DNA of 64,000 nucleotides from Labrys monachus. Its GTDB lineage: Bacteria; Pseudomonadota; Alphaproteobacteria; Rhizobiales; Labraceae. The notes beneath the pieces are model-generated. The model searched no databases and had not been told where the DNA came from. It was given only the letters and a program-made list of their open reading frames with translations. Below are positions 54,684 through 64,000 of the stretch, one piece after another. Every line of letters starts with the position of its first letter. Within the stretch, counting starts at the first letter, position 1. Made by a program: the position numbers and the translations under genes. The DNA is taken from NCBI RefSeq assembly GCF_030814655.1, contig NZ_JAUSVK010000001.1, positions 875,043 through 939,042 of the forward strand, in the 5' to 3' direction.

Positions 54684-55439
54684 TCAGACCTCTCCGGTCT
54701 TGTGCTCGAACAGGCAGATGTCGCGGATGAGGCAGGTGGGGCAGGCCGGCCTCAGCGCCTTGCAGACATAGCGTCCGTGCAGGATCAGCCAATGATGGGC
54801 GTGGCGGGCATAGGCGGCCGGCACCGCCTTCTCCAGCGCGAGCTCCACCTGGAGCGGGTTCTTGCCCGGCGCGAGCCCCGTCCGGTTGGCGACGCGGAAG
54901 AGATGGGTGTCGACGGCGATCGTCGGCAGGCCGAAGGCGATGTTGAGCACGACATTGGCCGTCTTGCGGCCGACGCCGGGCAGGGCTTCGAGTTCTTCGC
55001 GCGTCTGCGGCACCTCGCCGCCATGATGGTCGATCAGGTCCTGCGACAAAGCGATGACGTTCTTCGCCTTGGCGCGGTAGAGCCCGATCGTCTTGATGAA
55101 GTCGCGCAGGCGCTCCTCGCCGAGGGCGACCATCGCGGCGGGCGTGTCGGCGACCCGGAACAAGGGGCGCGTCGCCTTGTTGACCCCCGAATCGGTGGCC
55201 TGCGCCGAGAGGACGACGGCGACCAGCAGCGTATAGACGTTGACGTAGTCGAGTTCCCCCTTCGGCTCGGGCAGGGCTTCGGCAAACCGCCTGAACATCT
55301 CCTCGATCGAGGCGGGGGGAAGGGCGGGGCGCAGGGCGCCGGCGGACGCCGCGGCGGCGTTGGCCTTGGCCTTGCCGCGCGGCTTTGTCGCTCCGGCAGG
55401 GGCGGGAACGGCGGGTTTTGGAGTCTGGCGGCTGGGCAT
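54684..55439 (-). CDS. nth: Endonuclease III
   Basis: 251 residues from the ATG at 55439. An Ala/Pro/Lys-rich extension of about 40 residues precedes the core, as is common in this group. The helix-hairpin-helix is ALPGVGRKTANVVLN with the catalytic Lys, and the catalytic Asp is in AVDTHLFRVANR. The iron-sulfur cluster cysteines have the C-x6-C-x2-C-x5-C spacing in the CKALRPACPTCLIRDIC stretch. It excises oxidised pyrimidines and nicks the abasic site. It is divergent from the DUF2244 gene with a 22-base gap. Confidence 0.95.
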   Translation of the reverse strand: MPSRQTPKPAVPAPAGATKPRGKAKANAAAASAGALRPALPPASIEEMFRRFAEALPEPKGELDYVNVYTLLVAVVLSAQATDSGVNKATRPLFRVADTPAAMVALGEERLRDFIKTIGLYRAKAKNVIALSQDLIDHHGGEVPQTREELEALPGVGRKTANVVLNIAFGLPTIAVDTHLFRVANRTGLAPGKNPLQVELALEKAVPAAYARHAHHWLILHGRYVCKALRPACPTCLIRDICLFEHKTGEV

Positions 55440-55461
55440 GAAACGGTTATAGTGAGGGACC

Positions 55462-55956
55462 ATGACCAGCGGCAACCCGAAAGCTCCGATGGACGAGCCC
55501 GTCTTCGATGCGATCCTCTCGCCGCATCGCTCTCTCGGGCCGCTCGGCTTCCGCAATCTCCTCATCGCCGTCGGCACCGCCTCGACGCTTCTGAGCATCC
55601 CCTTCTACATCATGGGCGCCTGGCCGGTGATCGGCTTCTTCGGCGTCGATGTCGGCCTGCTCTATGTCATGTTCAAGATCAACTACCGCGGCGCCAGGCT
55701 GCGCGAGCATGTGCTGATGACCCATGCGCTGCTGCGGCTCTCCCGCATGGACCGCGAGGGGCGGACGCGCGAATGGAGCTTCAATCCGCGCTGGGTCCGC
55801 CTTCAGCGGGACGAGCACGAGGAGTTCGGCGTGATGCGCCTCGCTTTGGTGCAGCGCGGCCGCGAGGTCGAGGTCGCCCGCTTCCTCGGCCCCCGCGAAA
55901 AGGGCGAATTCGCCAGGGCCTTCACGCAGGCGCTGTCGATCGTGCGCCGGGGGTAA
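55462..55956 (+). CDS. DUF2244 family membrane protein
   Basis: 164 residues. Two adjacent membrane spans at about 30-70 contain GTASTLLSIPFYIMGAWPVI and IGFFGVDVGLLYVMFKIN. The soluble C-terminal part has REWSFNPRWVRLQRDEHEEFG and ends with FARAFTQALSIVRR, the DUF2244 pattern. The function is unknown; linkage to nth is common in alphaproteobacteria. A rho-independent terminator follows. Confidence 0.88.
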   Translation: MTSGNPKAPMDEPVFDAILSPHRSLGPLGFRNLLIAVGTASTLLSIPFYIMGAWPVIGFFGVDVGLLYVMFKINYRGARLREHVLMTHALLRLSRMDREGRTREWSFNPRWVRLQRDEHEEFGVMRLALVQRGREVEVARFLGPREKGEFARAFTQALSIVRRG

Positions 55957-56003
55957 GGGCGGGCGGCGCCCGTGAGGCGCCAGCCGGGAACCTACTCCGC
56001 GGT

Positions 56004-56029
56004 GTGCCGGTCTCCCGACCGGCACTTTT
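56004..56029 (+). terminator. Rho-independent terminator after the DUF2244 gene
   Basis: GTGCCGGTC (56004-56012) pairs perfectly over 9 bases with GACCGGCAC (56017-56025) around TCCC, and TTTT follows at once. It lies 47 bases after the DUF2244 stop and is the clearest terminator in the window. Confidence 0.8.
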
Positions 56030-56116
56030 CCACCCTCGCCGGCTTCCGGAGTGGTCACGTCCCGGCGAGGGGAAGGGCGGACAGGATGTCCGCGCTCCCG
56101 GGGAGGGCGGTCCGGT

Positions 56117-56737
56117 TCAGCCCTTCAGTTCCTTCACACTCGCGATCGTCGTGTCGGGGTTCAGCGTGTAGACGATCGGCACGCCGGTATCGAGTTCGCG
56201 CTTGACGATCTCCGCGCCGCTGAGGCCTTCCAGCGCCATGATGAGCGCCCGGAGCGAATTGCCGTGCGCGGCGACCAGCACGGCCTTGCCCGCCATCACC
56301 TGGGGCTGGATGCGATGGATGTAATAGGGCAGCACCCGCGCGGCGGTATCCTTGAGGCTCTCGCCGCCGGGCGGCGGCACGTCGTAGGAGCGGCGCCAGA
56401 TATGGACCTGCTCCTCGCCGAATTTGGCGCGCGCCTCGTCCTTGTTGAGCCCCGACAGGTCGCCATAGTCGCGTTCGTTCAGCGCCTGGTCGCGGATGGT
56501 CTCAAGCCCGCTCTGGCCGAGATCCTCCAGGATGATCGCTGTCGTGTGCTGGGCGCGCGACAGGGCCGAGGTGAAGGCGATGTCGAAGGTGATGCCGAGA
56601 GCCTTGAGCCGGCGGGCGGCCTCGTGGGCTTCGGCGATGCCCTTCTCCGTGAGGCCTGGGTCCCGCCAGCCGGTGAAGAGGTTCTTCAGGTTCCAGTCGC
56701 TTTGGCCGTGGCGGCAGAGAACGAGCGTGGCAGTCAT
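56117..56737 (-). CDS. gpmA: 2,3-bisphosphoglycerate-dependent phosphoglycerate mutase
   Basis: 206 residues, the short form usual in alphaproteobacteria. The phosphoacceptor His10 is in [20 protein letters not shown]; other active-site residues are in SALSRAQHT (Arg), [15 protein letters not shown] (Glu) and [11 protein letters not shown] (His). It interconverts 3- and 2-phosphoglycerate in glycolysis. It is divergent from the pirin gene. Confidence 0.95.
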   Translation of the reverse strand: MTATLVLCRHGQSDWNLKNLFTGWRDPGLTEKGIAEAHEAARRLKALGITFDIAFTSALSRAQHTTAIILEDLGQSGLETIRDQALNERDYGDLSGLNKDEARAKFGEEQVHIWRRSYDVPPPGGESLKDTAARVLPYYIHRIQPQVMAGKAVLVAAHGNSLRALIMALEGLSGAEIVKRELDTGVPIVYTLNPDTTIASVKELKG

Positions 56738-56883
56738 CGAGGCAATCCCGTTGCAGATCCGATGCTGCGGTTCTAGCCGCGTTCTCCGGCAAATGCACTT
56801 GCCGTTTGCAAAACAGCCCGTGCGATCGGTCGCAGGCCGTATTATGGTTGCGCCCCATTGCATGATTGAAACCGAGGCAGGCG

Positions 56884-57801
56884 ATGACCGTTCTCGAAAC
56901 CGACGATCCCGTGCCGGGAGACGCCTATTCCTGCGACGCCATCGAGATGCAGATCGTGGCGCGGTCGCGCGACCTCGGCGGTTTCTCCGTGCGCCGCGCC
57001 TTGCCGAGCTCGCGCCGGCGGCTCGTCGGCCCCTTCGTCTTCCTGGACCATTTCGGCCCGTCCATCTTCCGCCCGGGCGAAGCCTTCGACGTCCGCCCCC
57101 ATCCCCATATCGGCCTGTCGACGGTGAGCTATCTGTTCGACGGCGCGATCGTGCACCGCGACAGCCTCGGCTATGCCGAGACGACCAAGCCGGGCGAGAT
57201 CAGCCTGATGACGGCCGGCAAGGGCATCGTGCATTCCGAGCGCACGGGGCTGGAGGATCGCCAGCGCGGCTTTTCGATGCTCGGCCTGCAGGCCTGGGTG
57301 GCGCTGCCGAAGAGCCATGAGGAGGGCCTGCCCTCCTTCGAGCATTACGAACAGACGAAGATCCCCGAGCACAGCGCCGAGGGCAAGACCGTGCGCGTTC
57401 TCATGGGCTCGGCCTATGGCCTCGTTTCGCCCGTCCGGCAGGACTGGAGCACGCTCTATGTCGACGTGGCGCTGGAGCCGGGCGCGAGGCTTCCGGTCGA
57501 CGCCGAGACGGAGGAGCGCGCCATCTATGTCGTTTCGGGCGAGATCGACCTGGCCGGCGACCGCTTCGGCGTCGGCTCGCTGCTGGTCCTGCGGCCCGGC
57601 GACGCGCTGATGGTCACGGCGGTGACGGCCGCCCGCCTGGTGCTGGTCGGCGGCGCCACCATGGACGGACCGCGCCACATCTGGTGGAATTTCGTGTCCT
57701 CCTCCAAGGAGCGCATCGAGCAGGCCAAGGCGGACTGGAAGACGGGCCGGTTCGAGACCGTGCCGGGCGATCCCGAATTCATCCCGCTGCCGGACTTCTG
57801 A
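56884..57801 (+). CDS. Pirin family protein (bicupin)
   Basis: 305 residues from the ATG at 56884, which follows GAGGCAGG; a TTG at 56866 is less likely. The first cupin has the metal-binding [17 protein letters not shown] (about 75-91, His pair), [14 protein letters not shown] (His and Glu, about 112-125). The second cupin is shorter. Pirins are iron proteins with quercetinase or redox-sensing roles; a specific one cannot be chosen. Confidence 0.9.
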   Translation: MTVLETDDPVPGDAYSCDAIEMQIVARSRDLGGFSVRRALPSSRRRLVGPFVFLDHFGPSIFRPGEAFDVRPHPHIGLSTVSYLFDGAIVHRDSLGYAETTKPGEISLMTAGKGIVHSERTGLEDRQRGFSMLGLQAWVALPKSHEEGLPSFEHYEQTKIPEHSAEGKTVRVLMGSAYGLVSPVRQDWSTLYVDVALEPGARLPVDAETEERAIYVVSGEIDLAGDRFGVGSLLVLRPGDALMVTAVTAARLVLVGGATMDGPRHIWWNFVSSSKERIEQAKADWKTGRFETVPGDPEFIPLPDF

Positions 57802-58084
57802 GGGATGATGAGGGCGGTTGCGGGGAACCGGCGAGATTTCCACAGTCGTGGCGAGAGAAGGGATTGGGGGCAGGCCCACTTTGCTCGACACGGGCCTGCT
57901 GTCTCGACCCCCACGCTTCTATTCCCTCCCCGCAACGGGGAGGGATGCGGCCATGTTGCGCTTCAATTCCCTGAACTAGCGCGCATGGGCGAGACGCCTG
58001 CTCGTCCTCGCCGCCCGCACGACTTTCCGGACGGCATCGTGTTCCCAGGGGGAGGCGCTTCAATGCCGCCCGTCGCTCCCCGCC
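57802..58084. other. Intergenic region with palindromic repeat
   Basis: A 283-base gap before cbiD. It holds the perfect hairpin at 57923-57945. No cobalamin riboswitch elements (B12 box) were recognised despite the cobalamin gene downstream. A 95-codon open frame here (57805-58092) has no coding character and was not accepted. Confidence 0.45.
57923..57945. repeat. Perfect palindromic hairpin, likely repeated element
   Basis: TCCCTCCCC (57923-57931) pairs with GGGGAGGGA (57937-57945) around GCAAC. No T-run follows. The CCCTCCCCGCAACGGGGAGGG unit looks like a widespread intergenic repeat. Confidence 0.6.
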
Positions 58085-59209
58085 ATGACTGACGGCAAGC
58101 CCGCCGGACCGCTGCGCTATGGCTGGACGACCGGGGCCTGTGCCGCCGCGGCGGCTAAGGCCGCCTATGCGGCGCTGCTGACCGGCGAATTTCCCGACCC
58201 CGTCCGCATCACCCTGCCGCGCGGCGAGATGCCGGCCTTCGCCCTCGCCGCGCATGAGCTGCGTCCCGGCGAGGCGAGCGCCGCCATCGTCAAGGATGCG
58301 GGCGACGATCCGGACGTCACCCATGGCGCGCTGGTGCGCGCCACCGTCAGGCCGGGCGCGCCCGGTTCGGGCGTGACCTTCCGGGCCGGCGAGGGCGTCG
58401 GCACCGTGACCAAGGCGGGCCTGCCGCTGCCCGTGGGGGAACCCGCCATCAATCCCGGGCCGCGCGGCATGATCGCGGCCGCCCTCGCCGAGGTGGCGCA
58501 GGCGACGGGCGCCGGCGGCGACGTCGAGGTCACCGTCTCCATTCCGAACGGCGAGGCGATCGCGCGCAAGACCCTGAACGGCCGGCTCGGCATCGTCGGC
58601 GGCCTGTCGATCCTCGGCACCACCGGCATCGTCGTGCCCTTCTCCTGCTCGGCCTGGATCCACTCCATCCATCGCGGCATCGACGTCGCGCGGGCCGCCG
58701 GCCTCGACCACATCGCGGGCGCGACCGGCGCGGCTTCGGAGGCGGCCGTCGCCAGGCTCTTCGGGCTCGAGGAGGCGGCGCTGATCGACATGGGCGATTT
58801 CGTCGGCGGCATGCTCAAATATATCCGCGTCCATCCCGTGGCGCGGGTCACCGTGGCCGGCGGCTTCGCCAAGATCACCAAGCTTGCCCAGGGCCTGCTC
58901 GACCTGCATTCGCGCGCCGGGGCGGTGGATTTCCGCTGGCTGGCCGAGCGGGTGCACGAACTCGGCGGCGACGGCGGGACGGTCCATGCCGTCTCGCAGG
59001 CCAATACCGCCATCGAGGCGCTGGAGATCGCAGCGCGTGCCGGCCTCGCCTTGCCGCAGCTCGTCGCCCGCCGGGCCCATGACACGGCCGCCGCGGTGCT
59101 GCGGGACAGCGGCGTCGCCCTGGATATCGCCGTGTTCGACCGCGACGGCAGGCTGCTCGCCTCGGCGGGCGGCGCGCCGGCCGCCTTTTCGTCTCAATTG
59201 CCCATATAG
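58085..59209 (+). CDS. cbiD: Cobalt-precorrin-5B (C1)-methyltransferase CbiD
   Basis: 374 residues. The N-terminus LRYGWTTGACAAAAAKAAY is the CbiD signature, and EPAINPGPRGMIAAALAEV, followed by GGLSILGTTGIVVPFSCSAW (about 175-195), are also diagnostic. It methylates C1 in anaerobic-type corrin ring synthesis and occurs in many alphaproteobacterial cobalamin pathways. No other cob/cbi gene is in the window, so it is a detached pathway gene. Its last 16 bases overlap the convergent small secreted-protein gene. Confidence 0.94.
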   Translation: MTDGKPAGPLRYGWTTGACAAAAAKAAYAALLTGEFPDPVRITLPRGEMPAFALAAHELRPGEASAAIVKDAGDDPDVTHGALVRATVRPGAPGSGVTFRAGEGVGTVTKAGLPLPVGEPAINPGPRGMIAAALAEVAQATGAGGDVEVTVSIPNGEAIARKTLNGRLGIVGGLSILGTTGIVVPFSCSAWIHSIHRGIDVARAAGLDHIAGATGAASEAAVARLFGLEEAALIDMGDFVGGMLKYIRVHPVARVTVAGGFAKITKLAQGLLDLHSRAGAVDFRWLAERVHELGGDGGTVHAVSQANTAIEALEIAARAGLALPQLVARRAHDTAAAVLRDSGVALDIAVFDRDGRLLASAGGAPAAFSSQLPI

Positions 59210-59520
59210 GTGATGATGCAGTTGAGATATTTCACATAGGAGCCGGTGCCGGTCGTGCGGCTGACGACGCCGGCCGTGCTGCATTTGTCCTGGATGCGGT
59301 CGGAGGGCGGCGACTGCCAGATGGCGTGCAACTGGCGGTAGGCGAGGACTTCCTGCGCCTCGCAATTGGCCGCCATCACCGGGTGACCGCGCGACAGGTC
59401 CCGGCAGAAGCGCTTATAGGCGAGGACGGGGATCGTCGCGGCATGCGCCTTCATCTCGGTGACACCACAGGCCGCGGCTGCGACCAGCATAACGGCGAGA
59501 CCATGGGCCGCGCATTTCAT
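59194..59520 (-). CDS. Small secreted protein with four cysteines
   Basis: 108 residues, family not recognised. A signal peptide is clear: MKCAAHGLAVMLVAAAACGV, with a likely cut after KAHA (about 27). The mature ~80 residues have four Cys (in RFCRDL, AANCEAQ, DKCSTA and LNCIIT), enough for two disulfides. It overlaps the 3' end of cbiD tail to tail by 16 bases. A periplasmic stress or inhibitor-type role is possible but not shown. Confidence 0.7.
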   Translation of the reverse strand: MKCAAHGLAVMLVAAAACGVTEMKAHAATIPVLAYKRFCRDLSRGHPVMAANCEAQEVLAYRQLHAIWQSPPSDRIQDKCSTAGVVSRTTGTGSYVKYLNCIITYMGN

Positions 59521-59708
59521 GGACGGATCCTCCTGTGACAGTAGCGCGATAGCCCGCCTCCGGTTAAGAAACCGTCGCCGGAGGGTGGATGGAGCTTGTG
59601 ACCGCGGCACTCGCGCTTCGCCGTCCCTCGGCGATGCCTGCGCAATAGGCTTGCCTCGCAGCTAGGCAAACCGATACGCTGTACCACCTCGTTTGCCGGG
59701 ATACCGCC

Positions 59709-62700
59709 TTGTCGATTGTCGCCGCTCTCTATCATCGCACGACCTATGATTATGACCGGCCGGTCACGCTGAGCCCGCAGGTCGTCAGGCTTCGCCCGGC
59801 GCCGCACGCCCGCACCGGCATCGTCAGCTATGCGCTGAAGGTCGAGCCGGCCAACCATTTCCTCAACTGGCAGCAGGATCCGCACGGCAACTGGCTGGCG
59901 CGGCTGGTGTTTCCCGAGCCCGCCACCCGATTCCAGGTCGAGGTCGATCTCGTTGCCGATCTCGCCGTGATCAACCCCTTCGATTTCTTCGTCGAGGACT
60001 ACGCCAACACGCTGCCCTTCGCCTATCCGGCCTCGCTCGAGCACGAGCTGGCACCCTATCTCGAGGTCGAGCCGGCCGGCGAGAAGCTCTCCGCCTTCAT
60101 GGCCTCGATCGAAATCGACGGCCAGCCGACCGTCGATTTCCTTGTCGGCCTGAACCAGCGCGTGCAGCAGGAGGTCGGCTATACCGTGCGCCTGGAGCCG
60201 GGCGTGTACACGCCGGATGAGACGCTGACGCTTCGCTCCGGCTCCTGCCGCGATTCATCCTGGCTGCTGGTGCAGATCCTGCGCCGGCTCGGCCTCGCGG
60301 CCCGCTTCGTCTCGGGCTACCTGATCCAGCTCACCCACGATCTCAAGGCGCTCGACGGGCCGCGCGGCACCGAGCACGACTTCACCGACCTCCACGCCTG
60401 GGCCGAGGTCTACCTGCCGGGGGCAGGCTGGGTCGGCTTCGATCCGACCTCGGGCCTGATGACGGGCGAGGGCCATCTGCCGCTCGCGGCGACGCCGCAT
60501 TACGCGTCGGCGGCGCCCATCACCGGCGCGGTGAGTGCCGTCGGCACCGTGGAATCGACGTTCTCCTTCGACATGAAGATCCGGCGCATCGCCGAATCGC
60601 CGCGGGTGACGCTGCCCTTCTCGGACGAATCCTGGCGGGATCTCGATGCTCTCGGCGCCCGGGTCGACGAGGACCTCGCTCGGCAGGACGTGCGGCTCAC
60701 GCTCGGCGGCGAGCCGACCTTCGTGTCGATCGACGACTACCAGAGCGAGGAATGGAACATCGGCGCGGTCGGCCCCACCAAGCGCGGCCGGGCCGACGAG
60801 CTGATCCGCCGCCTGCGCAATTCCTTCGCGCCGGGCGGCTTCCTGCATTACGGCCAGGGCAAGTGGTATCCGGGCGAGTCGCTGCCGCGCTGGGCGTTCG
60901 CCCTCTATTGGCGCAAGGACGGCAAGCCGATCTGGCGCAATGCCGACACGATCGCCCGGGAGCCGCGGCCGATCAAGAAGAACGGCCGGCGGTCCTTCGA
61001 TCCCAAGCCGATGGCGATCCTGGCGGAAGGCGTGGCGGAGCGGCTCGGCATCGAGCCGGACTATGCCGTGCCCGCCTATGAGGATGCGGCGCACTGGATC
61101 CTCCAGGAAGCCCAGCTCCCCGACAATGTCGATCCCATGGATTCGAAATTGCGCGATCCGGAGGACCGCGCCCGCATCGCCCGCGTGTTCGACCGCGGGC
61201 TGGACCAGCCGGCGAGCTATGTCCTGCCGGTGCAGCGCTGGAACGCGGAGAGCCGCGGCGGCTGGGTCAGCGAGCGCTGGCGCCTGCGCCGGGGCCGGCT
61301 CTATCTGGTGCCGGGCGATTCGCCCGCCGGTCTCAGGCTGCCGCTGGCGGCGCTTCCCTACGTGCCGCCGCCGGCCTATCCCCATATCCACGAGGTCGAC
61401 CCGATGCTGCCGCGCGGCGACCTGCCGGGCCCGGGCGAGTCCGCGCAGCTCTTCCGCCGCGTCGAGGGCACCACCGAGAACCAGGCCCAGCCGGTCCGGC
61501 CGGAACAGGAACTCGGCACCGGGGTGGTGCGCACCGCGATGACCTTCGAGATACGGGACGGCATCCTGTGCGTCTTCATGCCGCCCGTCAGCGCCATCGA
61601 GGATTATCTCGACCTCCTCATGGCAGTGGAGGAGACCGCGGTCGCCAACAAGCTCGCCGTGCATGTCGAAGGCTATCCGCCGCCGTTCGATCCGCGCATC
61701 CAGGTGATCAAGGTCACGCCGGATCCGGGCGTCATCGAGGTCAACGTCCAGCCCGGCGCCTCGTGGCAGGAGACCGTCGCCATCACCTCGATCGTCTATG
61801 AGCAGGCGCGGCTCAGCCGGCTCGGCGCCGACAAGTTCATGATCGACGGGCGCCATGTCGGCACCGGCGGCGGCAACCACGTCGTGCTCGGCGGCGTCAC
61901 GCCGGCCGACAGCCCGTTCCTGCGCCGTCCGGACCTGCTCAAGAGCATCGTGCTCTACTGGCAGCGGCATCCCTCGCTGTCCTATCTGTTCTCCGGCCTG
62001 TTCATCGGGCCGACCAGCCAGGCGCCGCGCATCGACGAGGCACGGCACGACAGCCTCTACGAACTCGAAATCGCCATGGAGATGGTCCGCGGCCCGCAGG
62101 GCGGCAATCCGCCGCCCTGGCTGGTCGACCGCCTGTTCCGCAACCTCCTCGTCGACGTCTCCGGCAATACCCACCGGGCGGAGATCTGCATCGACAAGCT
62201 CTATTCGCCCGACAGCGCGACGGGGCGGCTCGGCCTCATCGAATTCCGCTCTTTCGAAATGCCGCCCGACTATCGCATGAGCCTGGCGCAGCAATTGCTG
62301 CTGCGTGCGCTCGTCGCCTGGTTCTGGCGCGAACCCCAGGTCGGGGAATTCGCCCGCTGGGGCACCGCGCTGCACGACCGGTTCATGCTGCCGCATTTCG
62401 TCTGGGCCGATTTCCTCGACGTGCTCGACGATCTCGGCCGCGCCGGCTATGTCTTCGATCCCGTCTGGTACGAGGCCCAGCGCGAGTTTCGCTTCCCGTT
62501 CTACGGCAAGGTTCGCTATGAGGGCGTCGAGCTCGAACTGCGCCAGGCGCTCGAGCCCTGGCATGTCCTGGGTGAGGAGGGTGCCGCGGGGGGCACGGTG
62601 CGCTATGTCGACAGTTCCGTGGAGAAGCTGCAGGTCAAGGTCGACGGCTTCACGCCCGGCCGGCACGTCATCGCATGCAATGGCCGGCGCATGCCGATGA

Positions 62701-63038
62701 CAGCTACCGGCAGGAGCGGCGAGGCGGTCGCCGGCGTGCGCTTCAAGGCCTGGCAGCCGGCTTCCGGCCTGCACCCGACCATCCCGGTGCACGCGCCCCT
62801 GACCTTCGACGTCATCGACAGCTGGTCGAACCGTTCGCTGGGCGGCTGCGTCTATCATGTCGCCCATCCGGGCGGGCGCAGTTACGACACGTTCCCCGTC
62901 AACGCCTATGAGGCGGAAGCGCGCCGTCTCGCCCGCTTCCAGCCTATGGGCCATACGCCGGGCTGGCCTCCGGTGCCGCCGGCGGAAGGCACGACGGAGT
63001 TCCCGCTCACCCTCGACCTGCGCAGGACGGCGCGATGA
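59709..63038 (+). CDS. Transglutaminase-like/DUF2126 large protein
   Basis: 1109 residues from a TTG at 59709 ([19 protein letters not shown]), the start expected for the family. An N-terminal transglutaminase N domain is followed by the cysteine-protease-like core: Cys in [18 protein letters not shown] (about 178), His in [15 protein letters not shown] and Asp in [10 protein letters not shown] (about 240). The C-terminal ~800 residues are DUF2126, with [13 protein letters not shown] and [16 protein letters not shown]. These proteins sit in gene clusters with circularly permuted ATP-grasp enzymes and alpha-E proteins, predicted to make and cut peptide or isopeptide tags. Confidence 0.92.
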   Translation: MSIVAALYHRTTYDYDRPVTLSPQVVRLRPAPHARTGIVSYALKVEPANHFLNWQQDPHGNWLARLVFPEPATRFQVEVDLVADLAVINPFDFFVEDYANTLPFAYPASLEHELAPYLEVEPAGEKLSAFMASIEIDGQPTVDFLVGLNQRVQQEVGYTVRLEPGVYTPDETLTLRSGSCRDSSWLLVQILRRLGLAARFVSGYLIQLTHDLKALDGPRGTEHDFTDLHAWAEVYLPGAGWVGFDPTSGLMTGEGHLPLAATPHYASAAPITGAVSAVGTVESTFSFDMKIRRIAESPRVTLPFSDESWRDLDALGARVDEDLARQDVRLTLGGEPTFVSIDDYQSEEWNIGAVGPTKRGRADELIRRLRNSFAPGGFLHYGQGKWYPGESLPRWAFALYWRKDGKPIWRNADTIAREPRPIKKNGRRSFDPKPMAILAEGVAERLGIEPDYAVPAYEDAAHWILQEAQLPDNVDPMDSKLRDPEDRARIARVFDRGLDQPASYVLPVQRWNAESRGGWVSERWRLRRGRLYLVPGDSPAGLRLPLAALPYVPPPAYPHIHEVDPMLPRGDLPGPGESAQLFRRVEGTTENQAQPVRPEQELGTGVVRTAMTFEIRDGILCVFMPPVSAIEDYLDLLMAVEETAVANKLAVHVEGYPPPFDPRIQVIKVTPDPGVIEVNVQPGASWQETVAITSIVYEQARLSRLGADKFMIDGRHVGTGGGNHVVLGGVTPADSPFLRRPDLLKSIVLYWQRHPSLSYLFSGLFIGPTSQAPRIDEARHDSLYELEIAMEMVRGPQGGNPPPWLVDRLFRNLLVDVSGNTHRAEICIDKLYSPDSATGRLGLIEFRSFEMPPDYRMSLAQQLLLRALVAWFWREPQVGEFARWGTALHDRFMLPHFVWADFLDVLDDLGRAGYVFDPVWYEAQREFRFPFYGKVRYEGVELELRQALEPWHVLGEEGAAGGTVRYVDSSVEKLQVKVDGFTPGRHVIACNGRRMPMTATGRSGEAVAGVRFKAWQPASGLHPTIPVHAPLTFDVIDSWSNRSLGGCVYHVAHPGGRSYDTFPVNAYEAEARRLARFQPMGHTPGWPPVPPAEGTTEFPLTLDLRRTAR

Positions 63039-63117
63039 GGCGGGCTTGCCCCCGAGGCGCGGACATGGCGTCCGCTGCCGACATGCCGCCACCCCCGCGC
63101 TTCGCCGGGTGGACGGG

Positions 63118-64000
63118 ATGGCCGCGCTCGGGAACCGCCTGATGCTCGCACCGTCGCGCAAGCCGGATCTGGGGTCCCTGCTCGCCGGCTATCGGCCCCT
63201 GCCGGGCTCGGCCGACGAATTGATGACGGCAGCCGGCGAGATCCGCCCGCACTGGCATCCCGTCCTCGCGGAGATCGCGGGCGCCAAGCCGGAGGACGTC
63301 TCGCAGCGTTTCGCGGTCGCGGACCGGCAGATCAAGAATTCCGGGGTCTATTACCGCGTCTACGACACGCCCGACGGCCGGGACAGGCCGTGGCCGCTGT
63401 CGCATGTGCCGCTGGTGATCCCGGGGGCCGAATGGCGCTCGATCGAGGCCGGCATCATCCAGCGCGCGCAATTGCTGGAACATGTCCTCGCCGACCTGTA
63501 CGGACCGGCGACGCTGGTGCGGGAGGGCGCGCTGCCGGCGGCGGTGGTCGCCGGCAATCCCGACTTCCTGCGCCCGCTGGTGGGATCCGTGCCGCTGGGC
63601 GCGGAGCATCTCGTCGTCTACGCCGCCGACCTCGGCCGCGGCCCGGACGGACGCTGGCGGGTGCTCGGCGACCGTGCCCAGGCCCCCTCCGGCATGGGCT
63701 ATGCGCTGGAGAACCGCCTCGCCATTTCGGCGGCCCTGCCTTCCCTCTATCGCGACATGCATGTCGAGCGCCTGGCGGGCTTCTTCCAGGCCATGCGCTC
63801 CACCCTTGCCGCCAAGGCGGGGCGCGACGGCTCGCGCATCGGCCTGCTCACGCCCGGCCCGGCCAACGAAACCTATTTCGAGCACGCCTATCTCGCCCGC
63901 TATCTCGGCCTGCTCCTGGTCGAGGGCGCCGACCTCACCGTGCAGGACGGCATCGTCTATGTCCGCACGATCGAGGGGCTGAAGCGGATCGACGCCATCG
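63118..64000 (+). CDS. Circularly permuted ATP-grasp protein (DUF404/DUF407), 3' truncated
   Basis: Open from the ATG at 63118 (MAALGNRLMLAPSRKPDLGS) to the right edge, 294 codons with no stop; an alternative start is the ATG at 63142. The visible part has VADRQIKNSGVYYRVYD, HVPLVIPGAEWRSIEAGIIQ, a QAPSGMGYALENRLAISAAL stretch and LLTPGPANETYFEHAYLARY, all typical of the permuted ATP-grasp family. A ligase that forms amide bonds with ATP is predicted. Pairing with the DUF2126 protein 79 bases upstream is the known gene order. An alpha-E domain probably follows beyond the window. Confidence 0.88.
   Translation, partial: MAALGNRLMLAPSRKPDLGSLLAGYRPLPGSADELMTAAGEIRPHWHPVLAEIAGAKPEDVSQRFAVADRQIKNSGVYYRVYDTPDGRDRPWPLSHVPLVIPGAEWRSIEAGIIQRAQLLEHVLADLYGPATLVREGALPAAVVAGNPDFLRPLVGSVPLGAEHLVVYAADLGRGPDGRWRVLGDRAQAPSGMGYALENRLAISAALPSLYRDMHVERLAGFFQAMRSTLAAKAGRDGSRIGLLTPGPANETYFEHAYLARYLGLLLVEGADLTVQDGIVYVRTIEGLKRIDAI

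Noticed and set aside
57802-58084. Possible cobalamin riboswitch upstream of cbiD
   Set aside because: No B12-box-like sequence or the usual supporting stems could be found in the gap.
57805-58092. Open frame of 95 codons before cbiD
   Set aside because: It spans a palindromic intergenic repeat, has no recognisable domain and overlaps the cbiD start in another frame.
1-64000. CRISPR arrays, tRNA or rRNA genes
   Set aside because: No regularly spaced direct repeats of CRISPR type and no cloverleaf or rRNA-like sequence were noticed; the regular repeats near the cox genes are only 9-11 bases and number two or three.

Overview
The window is a GC-rich stretch (most genes look well above 60% G+C) from an alphaproteobacterium, most likely a Hyphomicrobiales (Rhizobiales) member. 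The evidence is the order and type of the core genes (def-fmt-truA, murJ, nth next to a DUF2244 gene, PfkB adenosine-kinase-like gene), the family types of the ABC transporters, and a form I cox cluster. No rRNA, tRNA, IS element, prophage or CRISPR array was seen.

Region 1 (1-17389) is a catabolic block. It holds a DUF993 protein, a sugar-isomerase-like TIM barrel, etfBA, a heme-binding-type UPF0303 protein, a TetR regulator, a sugar-type ABC transporter (binding protein, two permeases, fused ATPase), a zinc alcohol dehydrogenase, an aldehyde dehydrogenase, a GMC oxidoreductase, an aldo/keto reductase, a YdiF-type CoA-transferase and a crotonase. Four copies of a palindrome, TAACTA-NN-YAGTTA, lie before the binding-protein, aldehyde dehydrogenase, aldo/keto reductase and CoA-transferase genes. 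They look like operators of one local regulon, probably of the TetR protein. The likely logic is import of a polyol- or sugar-like compound, stepwise oxidation to an acid, CoA transfer and further breakdown; the substrate is not identifiable from sequence.

Region 2 (17674-32976) is a second uptake and catabolism block: a peptide/opine-type ABC transporter whose fused ATPase has one degenerate nucleotide-binding half, an amidase and an M20 amidohydrolase, two kinases of the choline/ethanolamine/hydroxylysine kinase superfamily, AraC and DeoR regulators, a class III aminotransferase resembling phospho-lyases of the ETNPPL type, and a frameshifted second amidase. A kinase plus phospho-lyase route for an amino alcohol is a reasonable hypothesis.

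Region 3 (33054-42806) is a form I (true) carbon monoxide dehydrogenase cluster: a MobA-like cytidylyltransferase, coxC, coxM, coxS, coxL, coxD, coxE, coxF, coxG. CoxL carries the diagnostic AYRCSFR active-site loop. Direct repeats with a 20-21 bp period lie before coxC and coxM and are candidate binding sites for the LytTR domain of CoxC.

Region 4 (42872-64000) is mostly core genome: a degenerate TrpF-like protein, an SH3 protein, a D-2-hydroxyacid dehydrogenase, a metallo-beta-lactamase-fold protein, a Popeye-like membrane protein, a PfkB kinase, murJ, truA, fmt, def, an MFS carrier, nth, gpmA, a pirin, cbiD, and the start of a transglutaminase/ATP-grasp cluster. Set into it at 49851-50645 is a two-gene islet of visibly lower G+C, encoding a small protein and a PARP-like putative ADP-ribosyltransferase. 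It looks like an undescribed toxin-antitoxin or defence pair and is the best candidate here for a new system.
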